Both the position numbers and the translations under genes were made by a program. Of a DNA stretch of 64,000 bases, positions 27,761 through 37,622 are shown in pieces (the stretch's first letter is position 1; every line of letters starts with the position of its first letter). Below the pieces are notes generated by a model that was not told the DNA's origin, ran no database searches, and worked only from the letters and a program-made list of their open reading frames with translations. This stretch comes from Sutcliffiella cohnii (GTDB taxonomy: Bacteria; Bacillota; Bacilli; Bacillales; Bacillaceae_I). The stretch is taken from assembly GCF_002250055.1 (NCBI RefSeq), contig NZ_CP018866.1, positions 3,154,501 to 3,218,500 of the forward strand, written 5' to 3'.

Positions 27761-28856
27761 CACCAATATGTTCAATTCCTTTTCGGTGTAGATTCATTGC
27801 ACCAATACGGTCATCATTTGATTGATATTGGCAATTTTTACATGAAAAAGTGTGTAACTTTTTATTGCGATTTGCTTTTTCAATGTGTCCACATTTAGGG
27901 CAAGTTTGAGAAGAATATTTGGGGTCTACTGCTATTACTGTTTGACCATTTAATTCCGCCTTGTATTTAAGCATTTGACGGAACTGATAGAATGCCCAAG
28001 ATACAAAAACATAGCGGTTTTTCACACGCACTTTTTCTGTTGCAGAACGAACACCTGTTAAGTCTTCTAAAACAAACATCGTACCTCTAGGGTATAGATC
28101 AACGAGTGCCTTTGTAATTCGATGGTTTACATCCGTTACATAACGGTTTTCTCTTGAACCGATTTGTTTTAGTTTCTTACGAGCAGATGGTGTCTGTCGC
28201 ATTTGTAACTGTTTGCGGGTAGCTTTAAATACACCACGCTTATGCTTAACAACATTTCCGTTGTAAAAAGTGGTTTTACCTTGACTATCATAAGTAGTCG
28301 CAAGAAAGTTAATACCTAAATCAACACCAACGATATTGTTTACATTTACATAATCTAGCTTTTGATACTCTTTAGTCATCGGAATATGTAAGAACCACTT
28401 CTTGTACTTATTAACTAATTTAGCAGTACCGAATTTCCAAGTGCCATTGAAGTATTTCTTCATAGCCTTTCGCTCATAATTTAGCTTTAAACGACCATCC
28501 AGTGTATTCACACTAAATTGATTTTGGGTTAGTGAGTAATCACGATTCCACACAAGGTCATATTCTGGAAGTTTAAATCCAATCAAAGACCATTCATGTC
28601 CATTCGATTTTGCTGTCTTGTAGCGGGCGATTACAGTTTTCATCACAGATTGAGCCATTTGGCTTTTTAGTCCAAATTGATTTCGTAAATCAAAATAATA
28701 TAAGTCGTTAAGTTTTACTTGATTTAGATTTTTCGTTTCGAATATGTGTTTCGATAACCAGTTACAAGCCTTACGATAAGCATTAGTTGTTATTTTTAGA
28801 CTATCAGCTTGACTATCAGAAACATAGATTTGTATTTTTGCAGTAATGGTAGACAT
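27741..28856 (-). CDS. tnpB: TnpB RNA-guided endonuclease (IS605 OrfB family)
   Basis: TnpB is an RNA-guided nuclease that helps IS200/IS605 elements persist. The 371-residue protein looks complete. The RuvC-like residues are visible: Asp 179 (VGVDLGINF), Glu 264 (VLEDLTG) and Asp 349 (NDDRIGAMNL). A zinc ribbon with CPKC and CKNC lies between the second and third. All three acidic residues are kept, so it should be nuclease-active rather than a TldR-like dead derivative. ATG 28856 follows AGGTGGTG. No transposase TnpA is encoded nearby, so movement would need one in trans. Confidence 0.93.
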   Translation of the reverse strand: MSTITAKIQIYVSDSQADSLKITTNAYRKACNWLSKHIFETKNLNQVKLNDLYYFDLRNQFGLKSQMAQSVMKTVIARYKTAKSNGHEWSLIGFKLPEYDLVWNRDYSLTQNQFSVNTLDGRLKLNYERKAMKKYFNGTWKFGTAKLVNKYKKWFLHIPMTKEYQKLDYVNVNNIVGVDLGINFLATTYDSQGKTTFYNGNVVKHKRGVFKATRKQLQMRQTPSARKKLKQIGSRENRYVTDVNHRITKALVDLYPRGTMFVLEDLTGVRSATEKVRVKNRYVFVSWAFYQFRQMLKYKAELNGQTVIAVDPKYSSQTCPKCGHIEKANRNKKLHTFSCKNCQYQSNDDRIGAMNLHRKGIEHIGVVTTGV

Positions 28857-29086
28857 TATTTTCACCACCTTTCACTAACTAAATTATACTAAAAACTTTA
28901 GTGGAAGGTACATAACGAAAAAAGAGAAAGGAGGGCAAGGCTGATGTTTCAGATACTTATTATGGTACAAAACCTTACGATTTACTGTACCATACCGTAT
29001 CTGACGGCAATTCCACCCCACTTATCGTTGGACTACGCCCTTCACACGGCCCTTCACACGATTGAAGTGGGGGTATCCTTGCCAAT

Positions 29087-30139
29087 TTAGATGAAATGCT
29101 TACTAATATGCATAATAGTTACCTTTAAAACAGCAAATATAGGGACGGCTACAATTAAGCCTATAATACCACCAATTTCTCCGCCTAGTAATAATGCGAA
29201 AATAATAATAACAGGATGTATGTGTAAGCTTTTTCCTACTATTAACGGCGATAAAATGTTTCCTTCTGTAAATTGTAATGCAAAAATTATTATTGCAACA
29301 ATGATTACCATCTTTACTGATATCGTTGCCGCAATAATAACTGCAGGTAAGGCACCAATAAACGGTCCGAAATACGGGATGATATTTGTAACCCCTATAA
29401 TAATACCTAGTACTAATGGATATTCCATTCCTGCTAGCCATAAGCTTATAGTTGCCAAAAGCCCAATTACTAAACAAACTAATAATTGACCACGTATATA
29501 ATTTCCGAGTGATATATCAACATCTTTTAAAAAGGCAATGCCACCTTTTCTCCATTTCCTTGGAGTGAGATACCATGCGGTTCGCTTTACTAAGTCATAA
29601 TCCTTTAATAAATAAAAAACTACAAAAGGTATCACTATTATTACGAATATAGAATTTAGTAATCCTTTTATGCCATTAATAATTTTCGCCGTATAATCAG
29701 CAATTATTGCCTCAAAATCGGTAACTAGAAGTTCAATCCGCTCGTGAATACCATCTGGCCATCGTGAAGTACTAGAATGTATCCTTTCTATCCATCCACG
29801 GTATGTATTTGCAACTTCAGGGAAATTATCGGCAAGTTCCTTAAGCTGAGAAATAATTAAAGGTGTGCCTTTATATATTGCGAGTCCTATTCCGCCAAAA
29901 AATAAAAAATAGATAATTAATATAGCGTATGGACGGGGTAACCCTGCGTCGTGGGTTCTTTCAACAAACGGATGTAGTAAATAAGCAATAAAAGCACTGA
30001 TGATAAACGGAATAAAAACTGCAACTATAACTTTTAAGATTGGTTGCCATAGTGGGCTAAGTTTCATTAAAACAAATAGGATAATAAAAACGAGTAACGT
30101 GATAGCTAGTCGATATATCCATTTCCATTGTTTAGTCAA
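29087..30139 (-). CDS. yrrI: AI-2E/PerM family membrane permease YrrI
   Basis: The 350-residue polytopic membrane protein has about seven to eight membrane segments and the family pattern PFIISAFIAYLLHPFVE, FVVFYLLKDYD and GVTNIIPYFGPFIGALP. Some family members export AI-2 or act as Na+/H+ antiporters; the substrate here is unknown. The start is TTG 30139 behind GGGGGGAG. The tnpB element begins right after its stop, perhaps having displaced its terminator. Confidence 0.88.
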   Translation of the reverse strand: MTKQWKWIYRLAITLLVFIILFVLMKLSPLWQPILKVIVAVFIPFIISAFIAYLLHPFVERTHDAGLPRPYAILIIYFLFFGGIGLAIYKGTPLIISQLKELADNFPEVANTYRGWIERIHSSTSRWPDGIHERIELLVTDFEAIIADYTAKIINGIKGLLNSIFVIIVIPFVVFYLLKDYDLVKRTAWYLTPRKWRKGGIAFLKDVDISLGNYIRGQLLVCLVIGLLATISLWLAGMEYPLVLGIIIGVTNIIPYFGPFIGALPAVIIAATISVKMVIIVAIIIFALQFTEGNILSPLIVGKSLHIHPVIIIFALLLGGEIGGIIGLIVAVPIFAVLKVTIMHISKHFI

Positions 30140-30227
30140 AGATAACTCCCCCCTGTTCTTATTGTTAATCGGATTGCTAAATTTATACAGAACGAGGGGA
30201 AAGAAGAATTAAAGGCTTAAAAATAGA

Positions 30228-30374
30228 AGGTTGGGACATAACTATTTTTTATCAAAGTAAAAAACGAACAAAAAAAGTAGAGCGGAAATAACCCGCTCCG
30301 GAAATATACTTCGCTAGTTTGGCGATTGTTCGTTTTTCATCATGATTATTTTAGTTTTGTCTCAGCCTATTCTA
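30228..30374. repeat. Long palindromic intergenic repeat, family C
   Basis: The outer arms AGGTTGGGACATAACTA and TAGTTTTGTCTCAGCCT pair with G-U tolerance. Nested arms AAAAACGAACAA and TTGTTCGTTTTT surround a GC-rich core with GAGCGG and CCGCTC. The whole can fold into a hairpin of about 140 nt. It lies just after the aminotransferase gene and may act as its terminator. Similar long palindromes recur between genes in other Firmicutes. Confidence 0.65.
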
Positions 30375-30375
30375 C

Positions 30376-31713
30376 CTATAAATTCACAAAACTAGCTGAA
30401 ACTGTTTCAATAATTTTGGTCAAATCGTCATCCGTTAAGTTTAGAGGTGGTGCTAGGGCAATTACGTTATTGTAACCTGCTACAGTGGCACCATTTTTTC
30501 CGATTAACACTCCCTTTTCTTTGCAGCGAGTTACAACTTTATTGACTCTTTCAACATCTAACGGCGTTTTTGTTTGTTTATCGGAAACTAGCTCAATACC
30601 AATGAGCAATCCTTTTCCTCTAATATCTCCAACAAAAGGATGATCGCTTAGACGTTGCTTTAGCTCCGATAATAGTTGTTTCCCTTTTTGTGCGGAACGT
30701 TCAACTAAATTTTCTCGTTCGAAAATCTCTAAATTTTTTAATGCAACGGCGCAAGAGGCTGGACTTCCACCAAACGTATTAACGTGACGAAAATAGTCAT
30801 ATTCCTCCGAACCTTTAAACGCTTCATAAATTTCCTTTTTAACAGCTGTAGCAGCAAGCGGCATATAACCACTCGTAATTCCTTTTGCCATTGTAATTAT
30901 ATCTGGCCTTACACCATAGTTCATATATCCGAACGGCTTCCCTGTTCGACCAAAGCCACAAATTACTTCATCTACAATTAATAGTGCACCGTGCTTTTCA
31001 CACGTTCTTTTTACTTGTTGTAAATAATTTTCTGGAGGAGTTAAAATACCCCCACCCGTTATGATTGGTTCCATTATCATTGCTGCAATCGTTTCACTAA
31101 GCTCCCAAGTCATTGCATCGTCAATTGCTTGCACAGACTTTAAGAGCTCCCCATTTCCTTCCTCCACTCGATATGTATCTGGAGGTGGGACATGAAGAAA
31201 ACCCGTTGCTAACGGTTCGTATTTATATTTCCTTTGCGCTTGGCCAGTGGCTGCCATCGCACCGAGAGTGTTTCCGTGATAGGAGCGATATCGTGATACA
31301 ATTTTATATCGATTATTCTCTCCCTTTTGCAAATGATATTGTCTAGCGATTTTAAACGCCGTCTCATTTGCCTCAGAACCACTATTACTGAAGAAAAATA
31401 CGTATTCATTCCCTAACCATTCATTTAATTTTTCTGCTAACTTAATCGCGGGGATGTGACTCTGCGTTAAAGGATAATAGGCTAACTCCTTTAATTGACT
31501 GTATGCTGCTTCTGCTAACTCTGTTCTGCCGTACCCCGCATTCACGCACCATAAGCCTGACATTGCATCTAAATATCTTTTTCCATCAATATCTGTTACC
31601 CATGCACCAGACGCTTCCTTCATTACCACTGTGCTATTTGGTTGGAATGGCTTCATAGAATGCCAAACATTTTTCGTGTCACTTGCAAGTAAATCTTCCC
31701 TTGTTTTTACCAC
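30376..31713 (-). CDS. Class III PLP-dependent aminotransferase
   Basis: The 445-residue omega-type aminotransferase shows LDAMSGLWCVNAGYGR, the FFSNSGSEANETA cofactor loop, SYHGNTLGAMAATG, VDEVICGFGRTG with the PLP Asp, and the AKGITSGYMP lysine. Related Bacillus enzymes use beta-alanine, aromatic amines or taurine with pyruvate; the substrate cannot be set from sequence. GTG 31713 follows GGAGGGAG, while the upstream ATG has none. In B. subtilis glnQHMP occupies this position. Confidence 0.88.
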   Translation of the reverse strand: MVKTREDLLASDTKNVWHSMKPFQPNSTVVMKEASGAWVTDIDGKRYLDAMSGLWCVNAGYGRTELAEAAYSQLKELAYYPLTQSHIPAIKLAEKLNEWLGNEYVFFFSNSGSEANETAFKIARQYHLQKGENNRYKIVSRYRSYHGNTLGAMAATGQAQRKYKYEPLATGFLHVPPPDTYRVEEGNGELLKSVQAIDDAMTWELSETIAAMIMEPIITGGGILTPPENYLQQVKRTCEKHGALLIVDEVICGFGRTGKPFGYMNYGVRPDIITMAKGITSGYMPLAATAVKKEIYEAFKGSEEYDYFRHVNTFGGSPASCAVALKNLEIFERENLVERSAQKGKQLLSELKQRLSDHPFVGDIRGKGLLIGIELVSDKQTKTPLDVERVNKVVTRCKEKGVLIGKNGATVAGYNNVIALAPPLNLTDDDLTKIIETVSASFVNL

Positions 31714-31769
31714 CGTAATCTCCCTCCAACACATCTTATTCCAAATGTCTTATATTAATAGAAAACCGT

Positions 31770-31997
31770 TCATCTTGCGTAATAGCTTTTTATTTCTTGA
31801 AGCATTTTTAAAAATTGCTCTTCGTCATGAAAATCTTTCGTACTCCAATTGGATTCTACCCAGCTAATTAACTCTTCCGGAGAATTAAAGTATTCTCCAC
31901 TAGTATCAGCTTTACGAACTGTAAAACGCCAATTATCCTCATCAATTGTCACTTCACAAGGGTACGCACTTTCTTTACAACGTAACTCGTATTCCAT
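31770..31997 (-). CDS. Uncharacterised 75-aa protein
   Basis: This small soluble protein begins MEYELRCKESAYPCEVTIDE and ends with FLKMLQEIKSYYAR. It has two Cys in the first 14 residues, a beta-rich first half (NWRFTVRKADTSGEYF) and a helical second half. ATG 31997 follows GGAAAGGGG. I do not recognise a family. It lies upstream of the aminotransferase with a 56-base gap, so the two may be co-transcribed. Confidence 0.7.
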   Translation of the reverse strand: MEYELRCKESAYPCEVTIDEDNWRFTVRKADTSGEYFNSPEELISWVESNWSTKDFHDEEQFLKMLQEIKSYYAR

Positions 31998-32185
31998 TCA
32001 GATAGCCCCTTTCCAAAGGTTGTTATGAAATCTTATTCGTGTAAAAATAAAACTATGTACGGTATGCTTACATTATTTTTATAGTGTTTAAGGAGTTGAA
32101 GGGAGATTACCACTTTTATTCTTCCCAAACAGAGGAACAAAACTACAGTCCGTAAAATAGGATAATCGTGCTTTTACCAAAAAAA

Positions 32186-32214
32186 GAAAAAGCCGTCCAA
32201 TTAGGACGGCTTCT
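32186..32214 (-). terminator. Terminator of yrzQ
   Basis: A GAAGCCGTCC/GGACGGCTTT stem with a TAATT loop is followed by Ts on the minus strand, 7 bases past the yrzQ stop. Confidence 0.9.
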
Positions 32215-32220
32215 CATATA

Positions 32221-32376
32221 TTAAGAAAACACACGTTTCATTTGCTTCCTCATTCTTTTCATATTACGAGTTGAAGTCATATCTCCAACAAATCCTTTAA
32301 CTTGCTCATTTTTCCCAAGTTGAGTTGCAGCTGCACCTAACCCAATTAGTAACAATGAAGTCATAGCTCTGTTCAT
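32221..32376 (-). CDS. yrzQ: YrzQ-like small protein (DUF3918)
   Basis: The 51-residue protein begins MNRAMTSLLLIGLGAAATQL, a short hydrophobic N-terminus, and ends in a very basic tail (RNMKRMRKQMKRVFS). Its position after yrrD and yrzR matches yrzQ of B. subtilis. ATG 32376 follows AAAAGGAGTGAG. Function unknown; it looks membrane-associated. Confidence 0.75.
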   Translation of the reverse strand: MNRAMTSLLLIGLGAAATQLGKNEQVKGFVGDMTSTRNMKRMRKQMKRVFS

Positions 32377-32396
32377 GCGACTCACTCCTTTTAATT

Positions 32397-32591
32397 TTAC
32401 ATACTGATACGGCGATCGTCCTCATGAAACAAATCATCCAGTGAACTTAGCGTACCATCTTCTTCCACTTGATGAGTATGCACAATTCCTTTTGAAACAG
32501 AAAGCTCAATAAAACAGCCCCAACAATAATATTGATTCACACCAATTTTGCCGACGTCTTTACTTTTACAATTAGGACAAACAAGTTCCAC
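32397..32591 (-). CDS. yrzR: YrzR-like zinc-ribbon protein
   Basis: This is a protein of about 64 residues with two Cys pairs (CPNCKS and YYCWGC) spaced like a zinc ribbon, then an acidic tail (DDLFHEDDRRISM). The start is uncertain: GTG 32591 sits about 9 bases after AGAGGTG, and GTG 32603 lies on the ribosome binding site itself. It lies between yrzQ and yrrD, as in B. subtilis. Confidence 0.72.
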   Translation of the reverse strand: MELVCPNCKSKDVGKIGVNQYYCWGCFIELSVSKGIVHTHQVEEDGTLSSLDDLFHEDDRRISM

Positions 32592-32612
32592 TTTATTAGA
32601 CACCTCTCGTGT

Positions 32613-33089
32613 TTATGATGTTACGGTAACAACGACGGCATCTTTTCCAATTATGAGGTCTGAAGGATAATGAATTATTTTCTTACCTTCTGTTATATCT
32701 GCAAAAAAACCGTCCGTTACTTCATACCCTACGATTGTGCCCTGCTTTTCATCAAAATATACGTCATCTAATAAACCAAGCTTATCGCCTTCTTCAGAAA
32801 GGAACATTTTCCCTTTAACACCATGGAAATGGTCGAAAAAAACTTGGCCTCTTGCTTCTTTCTGTACCGACATGAGGTTGTTGCCACATATCATAACCCC
32901 TGTATCTCCAAATGAAGAAATGTGTTCGAACGGAAGAAATTTATTTCGCTTCCATAAACCTTTTCCACTTATTAGTAGTCCTTTAATTTGTCCAGGTTCT
33001 TCGATGCAAAAGTCAACGACTCGACCTACTGTTACAGCTGTTTCTGAATCAAACGCGTGCATCCCAATTGTTCTAGAAAATGTTCGCAA
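32613..33089 (-). CDS. yrrD: PRC-barrel domain protein YrrD
   Basis: The 158-residue protein has two PRC-barrel-like units: VGRVVDFCIEEPGQIKGLLI and LGLLDDVYFDEKQGTIVGYE. Such domains occur in RimM and photosynthetic reaction centre H subunits; YrrD has no defined role. TTG 33089 was chosen because AGAGGTGG precedes it by 6 bases. Confidence 0.85.
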   Translation of the reverse strand: MRTFSRTIGMHAFDSETAVTVGRVVDFCIEEPGQIKGLLISGKGLWKRNKFLPFEHISSFGDTGVMICGNNLMSVQKEARGQVFFDHFHGVKGKMFLSEEGDKLGLLDDVYFDEKQGTIVGYEVTDGFFADITEGKKIIHYPSDLIIGKDAVVVTVTS

Positions 33090-33223
33090 AAGGAACCACC
33101 TCTTTTCGAACATTTATATCTTTTGCAAGCCTGCTATCATAAATACTGCAAAACCATTTCCATGTAAAAGATTAACTTTAAGTAATAGTTTAGGATCTGA
33201 CTTTTATCGGTATGTTAAAGGTT

Positions 33224-33254
33224 TAAAAATACTGACTTGTCCAAAGTCAGTTTT
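33224..33254 (-). terminator. Terminator of recD2
   Basis: An AAAACTGACT/AGTCAGT stem is followed by ATTTTTAAA on the minus strand, 10 bases past the recD2 stop. Confidence 0.75.
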
Positions 33255-33263
33255 GAATTATTT

Positions 33264-35648
33264 TTATTTTTCCATGAAATCGTATGGAGATATACCTTCC
33301 ATCCCAATTAATGCATCTTTTGCAAATGGCACTTCTTTTAATAGTTCATCATCTTCATCCTCTAATTGAGCATGTGTTGCATCACTCTTTAGTCTTTCCG
33401 TTAAGGAAGTTTGGCGAAGTTGATCGTCTGTTCGATTCACTCCAATTTGCAACGCTTCTTCTTCTCCACAAAGAATTAAAAATCGTTTACTACGTGTCAC
33501 AGCAGTGTAAAGTAAATTACGACGAAGCATTCGGTAATAACTCTTTACAACAGGGAGGACGACAATAGGAAATTCGCTTCCTTGTGATTTATGAATAGAG
33601 CAACAATATGCATGAGTTATCTGTCCCAAGTCTTGTTTCGTATACGTTACTTCGTTTCCGTCAAAAGAAACGATCACCATATCTTGTTTTTCGGTGTTTT
33701 CTTTAGCATAAAAAATGGAAACAATCTCTCCCATATCGCCATTAAAAACATTACTATCTGGTTGATTAACTAGTTGTAATACTTTATCACCTGTCCGATA
33801 AACTACATTACCAAACGCTATTTCACGTCGTTGCTCTGACTTCGGATTAAACAATTCTTGAAGAGTCTCGTTTAATTTATCGATTCCAGCGTTACCTCGG
33901 TACATCGGTGCTAACACTTGAATATCACGTGCCGTATATCCTTTTTTCATCGCGTTGGCACACACTTTCTTGACAACATCTAATATATGTCCAGATTGAC
34001 ACTTTATAAAAGAACGGTCTACTTTAGGTGTCGAGATATCTCGTGGGATCATCCCGTTTTTCATATCATGTGCAAGGTCAATAATGGAAGATCCATCTTC
34101 TTGACGATATATGTCAGTTAACGCAACAGTTGGAATTGCCTTTGAAGCTAACAAATCTTTTAAAACTTGTCCGGGACCAACTGAAGGTAACTGATCTTCG
34201 TCACCAACTAAGATAACTTGAATATCGTTCGGTAAAGATTTAAAAAGCTGATGAGCAAGCCAAATATCTACCATCGATACTTCATCAACGATTAATAATT
34301 TTCCGGGAACTGGATTTTCTTCATCAAATTGAAATCCTTCGGAGCCATTCCATCCGAGAAGGCGATGAATAGTTAAGGAAGGTAATCCTGTTGCTTCACT
34401 CATCCGTTTAGAAGCACGTCCTGTTGGTGCTACTAAAAGAATCGGAAAAGGATCATCTTTATTATAATCCTTTGGGTCGAGCGAGCAACCATGTAAATCA
34501 GCATATAGCTCTACTATACCCTTTATAACAGTTGTTTTACCGGTACCTGGTCCACCAGTCAATAGCATCATTGGGGACAATAACGCTTTTTGTATTGCTT
34601 GTTTCTGCGAAGGAGCATATTGAACTTTTAATCTTTCTTCTAACCGACCAAGTGATTTTAAAAATTCCGATTCAGGAAATTGCTCTTCATACTGAGTTTG
34701 CTCCAATATCCGCTTAATATTTTTTACTAACCCTTTTTCAGAGAAATATAACGAAGGTAGATAAATACGTTCATCTTCCCCCATTATTTTCCCCTCTTCT
34801 ATCGCATGCAATATTTCCCGAGAAATGTCGTCTAATGTTACTTTTTCTGATTTGGAACTATTTAGTAACGAAAAAACACTTTTCATTAACTGTTCCTTCG
34901 TTACGAAACAATGTCCTTCTTGAAGTGAAACTTGTTCAAGCGTATACATACAACCAGCTCTAATACGACTTGGATCTGTGCCAGTAATACCTATTTGTTT
35001 TCCTAGCTCATCCGCACGACTAAAACCAATTCCTTCCACATCCTCTACTAATTGATATGGATTCGTTTGAATAATTTGGAGTGTTTCATCTTTATATGTT
35101 TGATAAATTTTCATTGTAAGTTGCGGTCCAAATCCAAGCTGTGAAAGGGCAATCATTACTCTTTCTAGGCCTTGATGTTCCATTAATGTTTTATACACAT
35201 CTTTCGCCTTTTCAGTAGACAACTTAGGAACTTCAGCTAAAATAGAAGGGTTTTCCAATATTTTTGAGATTGCATTTTCACCTATAGCATTCACTATATT
35301 TTCTGCAGTCTTTTTCCCAATGCCGGTAAATATGTCACTAGATAAATATTGGATAACCCCCTGTTTTGTTTGCGGTAATTCTTTACGAAAATGCTCAACA
35401 TGAAACTGTAATCCAAAACGAGGGTGATCTTTTAATGCACCAAAAAAAGTATACGTTTCATCTTCATGAATTTTTGGGAAATATCCAGTTACAATTGCTT
35501 CTTTTTCCTCATAAGGAACATTCGTCTCGCTCACCTTTATTCTAACAACCGAATACAGATTATCCTCGTTATGAAAGATTGTAACGAGATGTGTTCCTTT
35601 CATATAAAGTTCATTTTCTTGAAACAAATCAAGGGAGTTTTGGTGCAT
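33264..35648 (-). CDS. recD2: RecD2 superfamily 1B DNA helicase
   Basis: RecD2 is a 5'-3' helicase involved in replication fork progression and repair in bacteria lacking RecBCD. The 794-residue protein has the OB-like N-terminus, helix-hairpin-helix repeats (TGIGKKTAENIVNAIG; VEGIGFSRADELGKQIG), Walker A LTGGPGTGKTT (Lys 371), LLIVDEVSMVD, GDEDQLPSVG and the SH3-bearing motif VI HKSQGSEFPIVVLP plus AVTRSKRF. ATG 35648 follows GGAGGG. The downstream TPR/mnmA genes keep the B. subtilis order. Confidence 0.96.
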   Translation of the reverse strand: MHQNSLDLFQENELYMKGTHLVTIFHNEDNLYSVVRIKVSETNVPYEEKEAIVTGYFPKIHEDETYTFFGALKDHPRFGLQFHVEHFRKELPQTKQGVIQYLSSDIFTGIGKKTAENIVNAIGENAISKILENPSILAEVPKLSTEKAKDVYKTLMEHQGLERVMIALSQLGFGPQLTMKIYQTYKDETLQIIQTNPYQLVEDVEGIGFSRADELGKQIGITGTDPSRIRAGCMYTLEQVSLQEGHCFVTKEQLMKSVFSLLNSSKSEKVTLDDISREILHAIEEGKIMGEDERIYLPSLYFSEKGLVKNIKRILEQTQYEEQFPESEFLKSLGRLEERLKVQYAPSQKQAIQKALLSPMMLLTGGPGTGKTTVIKGIVELYADLHGCSLDPKDYNKDDPFPILLVAPTGRASKRMSEATGLPSLTIHRLLGWNGSEGFQFDEENPVPGKLLIVDEVSMVDIWLAHQLFKSLPNDIQVILVGDEDQLPSVGPGQVLKDLLASKAIPTVALTDIYRQEDGSSIIDLAHDMKNGMIPRDISTPKVDRSFIKCQSGHILDVVKKVCANAMKKGYTARDIQVLAPMYRGNAGIDKLNETLQELFNPKSEQRREIAFGNVVYRTGDKVLQLVNQPDSNVFNGDMGEIVSIFYAKENTEKQDMVIVSFDGNEVTYTKQDLGQITHAYCCSIHKSQGSEFPIVVLPVVKSYYRMLRRNLLYTAVTRSKRFLILCGEEEALQIGVNRTDDQLRQTSLTERLKSDATHAQLEDEDDELLKEVPFAKDALIGMEGISPYDFMEK

Positions 35649-35667
35649 GTTCTATCCCTCCGTCTTA

Positions 35668-36324
35668 CTAGTTTTCTAAAATAATTTTTTTCGCATGTGC
35701 CGCCAAAATATGGTCATGTTGCACTTCTATTGCTTTATCTAACATTTCTAATGATTTTTCTTTGTTTTCTGTATACGCGTATGCAACTCCTAAGTTATAA
35801 AAAGCATCTGCGTGTTGATCGTCATGCTTAACAACCTCTTCTAGTTGTTCAATTGCTTCTTCTAATAGCCCTTGTTGAGCAAGGCATAATCCGTATTGAA
35901 AACGTGCTTCCATATCGGTTGGTTTTAATTCTACCGCTCGCTGAAAATAAGGAAGTGCCAATTTTGGTTGATCAAACTTTAGTAAAGTCATCCCCAACAT
36001 AAACAACGTATCTCCGTCGTTTTGTAAACCGTTTTTCATAGCTGCTTCAAACATTTCCTTCGCATGTTGCCAATCTTCAAGCTCAAAGTAGTTGTTGCCT
36101 AAAGCATAGTAAGCAGCGGCCATTTTCTCATCTAACTGTAGTGCTTTTTTGTAAAAATTCATCGCTTTTTCTTTTTCGCCAACTGCATTTAAAACATTTC
36201 CAAAGTTCACGTAAGCAACTGCATTAGTCGGATTGTTTTCAATTTCTTCCGTAAATGCTTTAATCGCTAATTCATATTTTCCATCTTGTAAGTATTGAAT
36301 GCCAATTGCATTATTGTCCTTCAT
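35668..36324 (-). CDS. yrrB: Tetratricopeptide repeat protein YrrB
   Basis: The 218-residue protein is made of about six TPR units (for example AVAYVNFGNVLNAVGEKEKA; AAYYALGNNYFELEDWQHAK; ADAFYNLGVAYAYTENKEKS). TPR scaffolds bind proteins; the structure of the B. subtilis YrrB is known but not its partner. ATG 36324 follows AGAGGTG. It lies between mnmA and recD2 on the same strand. Confidence 0.88.
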   Translation of the reverse strand: MKDNNAIGIQYLQDGKYELAIKAFTEEIENNPTNAVAYVNFGNVLNAVGEKEKAMNFYKKALQLDEKMAAAYYALGNNYFELEDWQHAKEMFEAAMKNGLQNDGDTLFMLGMTLLKFDQPKLALPYFQRAVELKPTDMEARFQYGLCLAQQGLLEEAIEQLEEVVKHDDQHADAFYNLGVAYAYTENKEKSLEMLDKAIEVQHDHILAAHAKKIILEN

Positions 36325-36380
36325 GATAGCACCTCTATGTAAATTCCATTTTTCATTATTATTTTTTTCCATTATAGCAT

Positions 36381-36423
36381 AAAGAAAGAGGATGACACTT
36401 AGGAATTTCCCGTCATCCCCTCT
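36381..36423 (-). terminator. Terminator of mnmA
   Basis: An AGAGGGGATGAC-type arm pairs with GTCATCCTCTTT, followed by CTTTATG on the minus strand. It separates mnmA from yrrB. Confidence 0.6.
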
Positions 36424-36494
36424 ATTTTCATAGCGTCCGTTACTGTTTCGAAATCAAAGGACGTTTATCCACTCTTAGTTCTACTTACAATCAT

Positions 36495-37622
<1,128 letters not shown>

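Larger units (their letters stand above)
27548..29085 (-). mobile_element. Solo tnpB IS200/IS605-type (IS1341-like) element
   Basis: The element contains tnpB but no tnpA. The two flanks share the 12-mer TTGAAGTGGGGG in the same orientation (27584-27595 and 29062-29073). Each flank can fold a hairpin on a CCCACTT/AAGTGGG core, as expected for subterminal ends recognised by TnpA. The boundaries are approximate (within about 10 bases). The right end abuts the alaS promoter; the left end abuts the stop codon of the permease gene. Confidence 0.75.

Noticed and set aside
29103..29489. Long open frames on both strands across the permease gene
   Set aside because: They are out-of-frame shadows of the permease, rich in Tyr/Cys or Ile/Thr from AT-rich antisense sequence.
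32737..33369. 210-codon plus-strand frame
   Set aside because: It is antisense to yrrD and the end of recD2, with no ribosome binding site.
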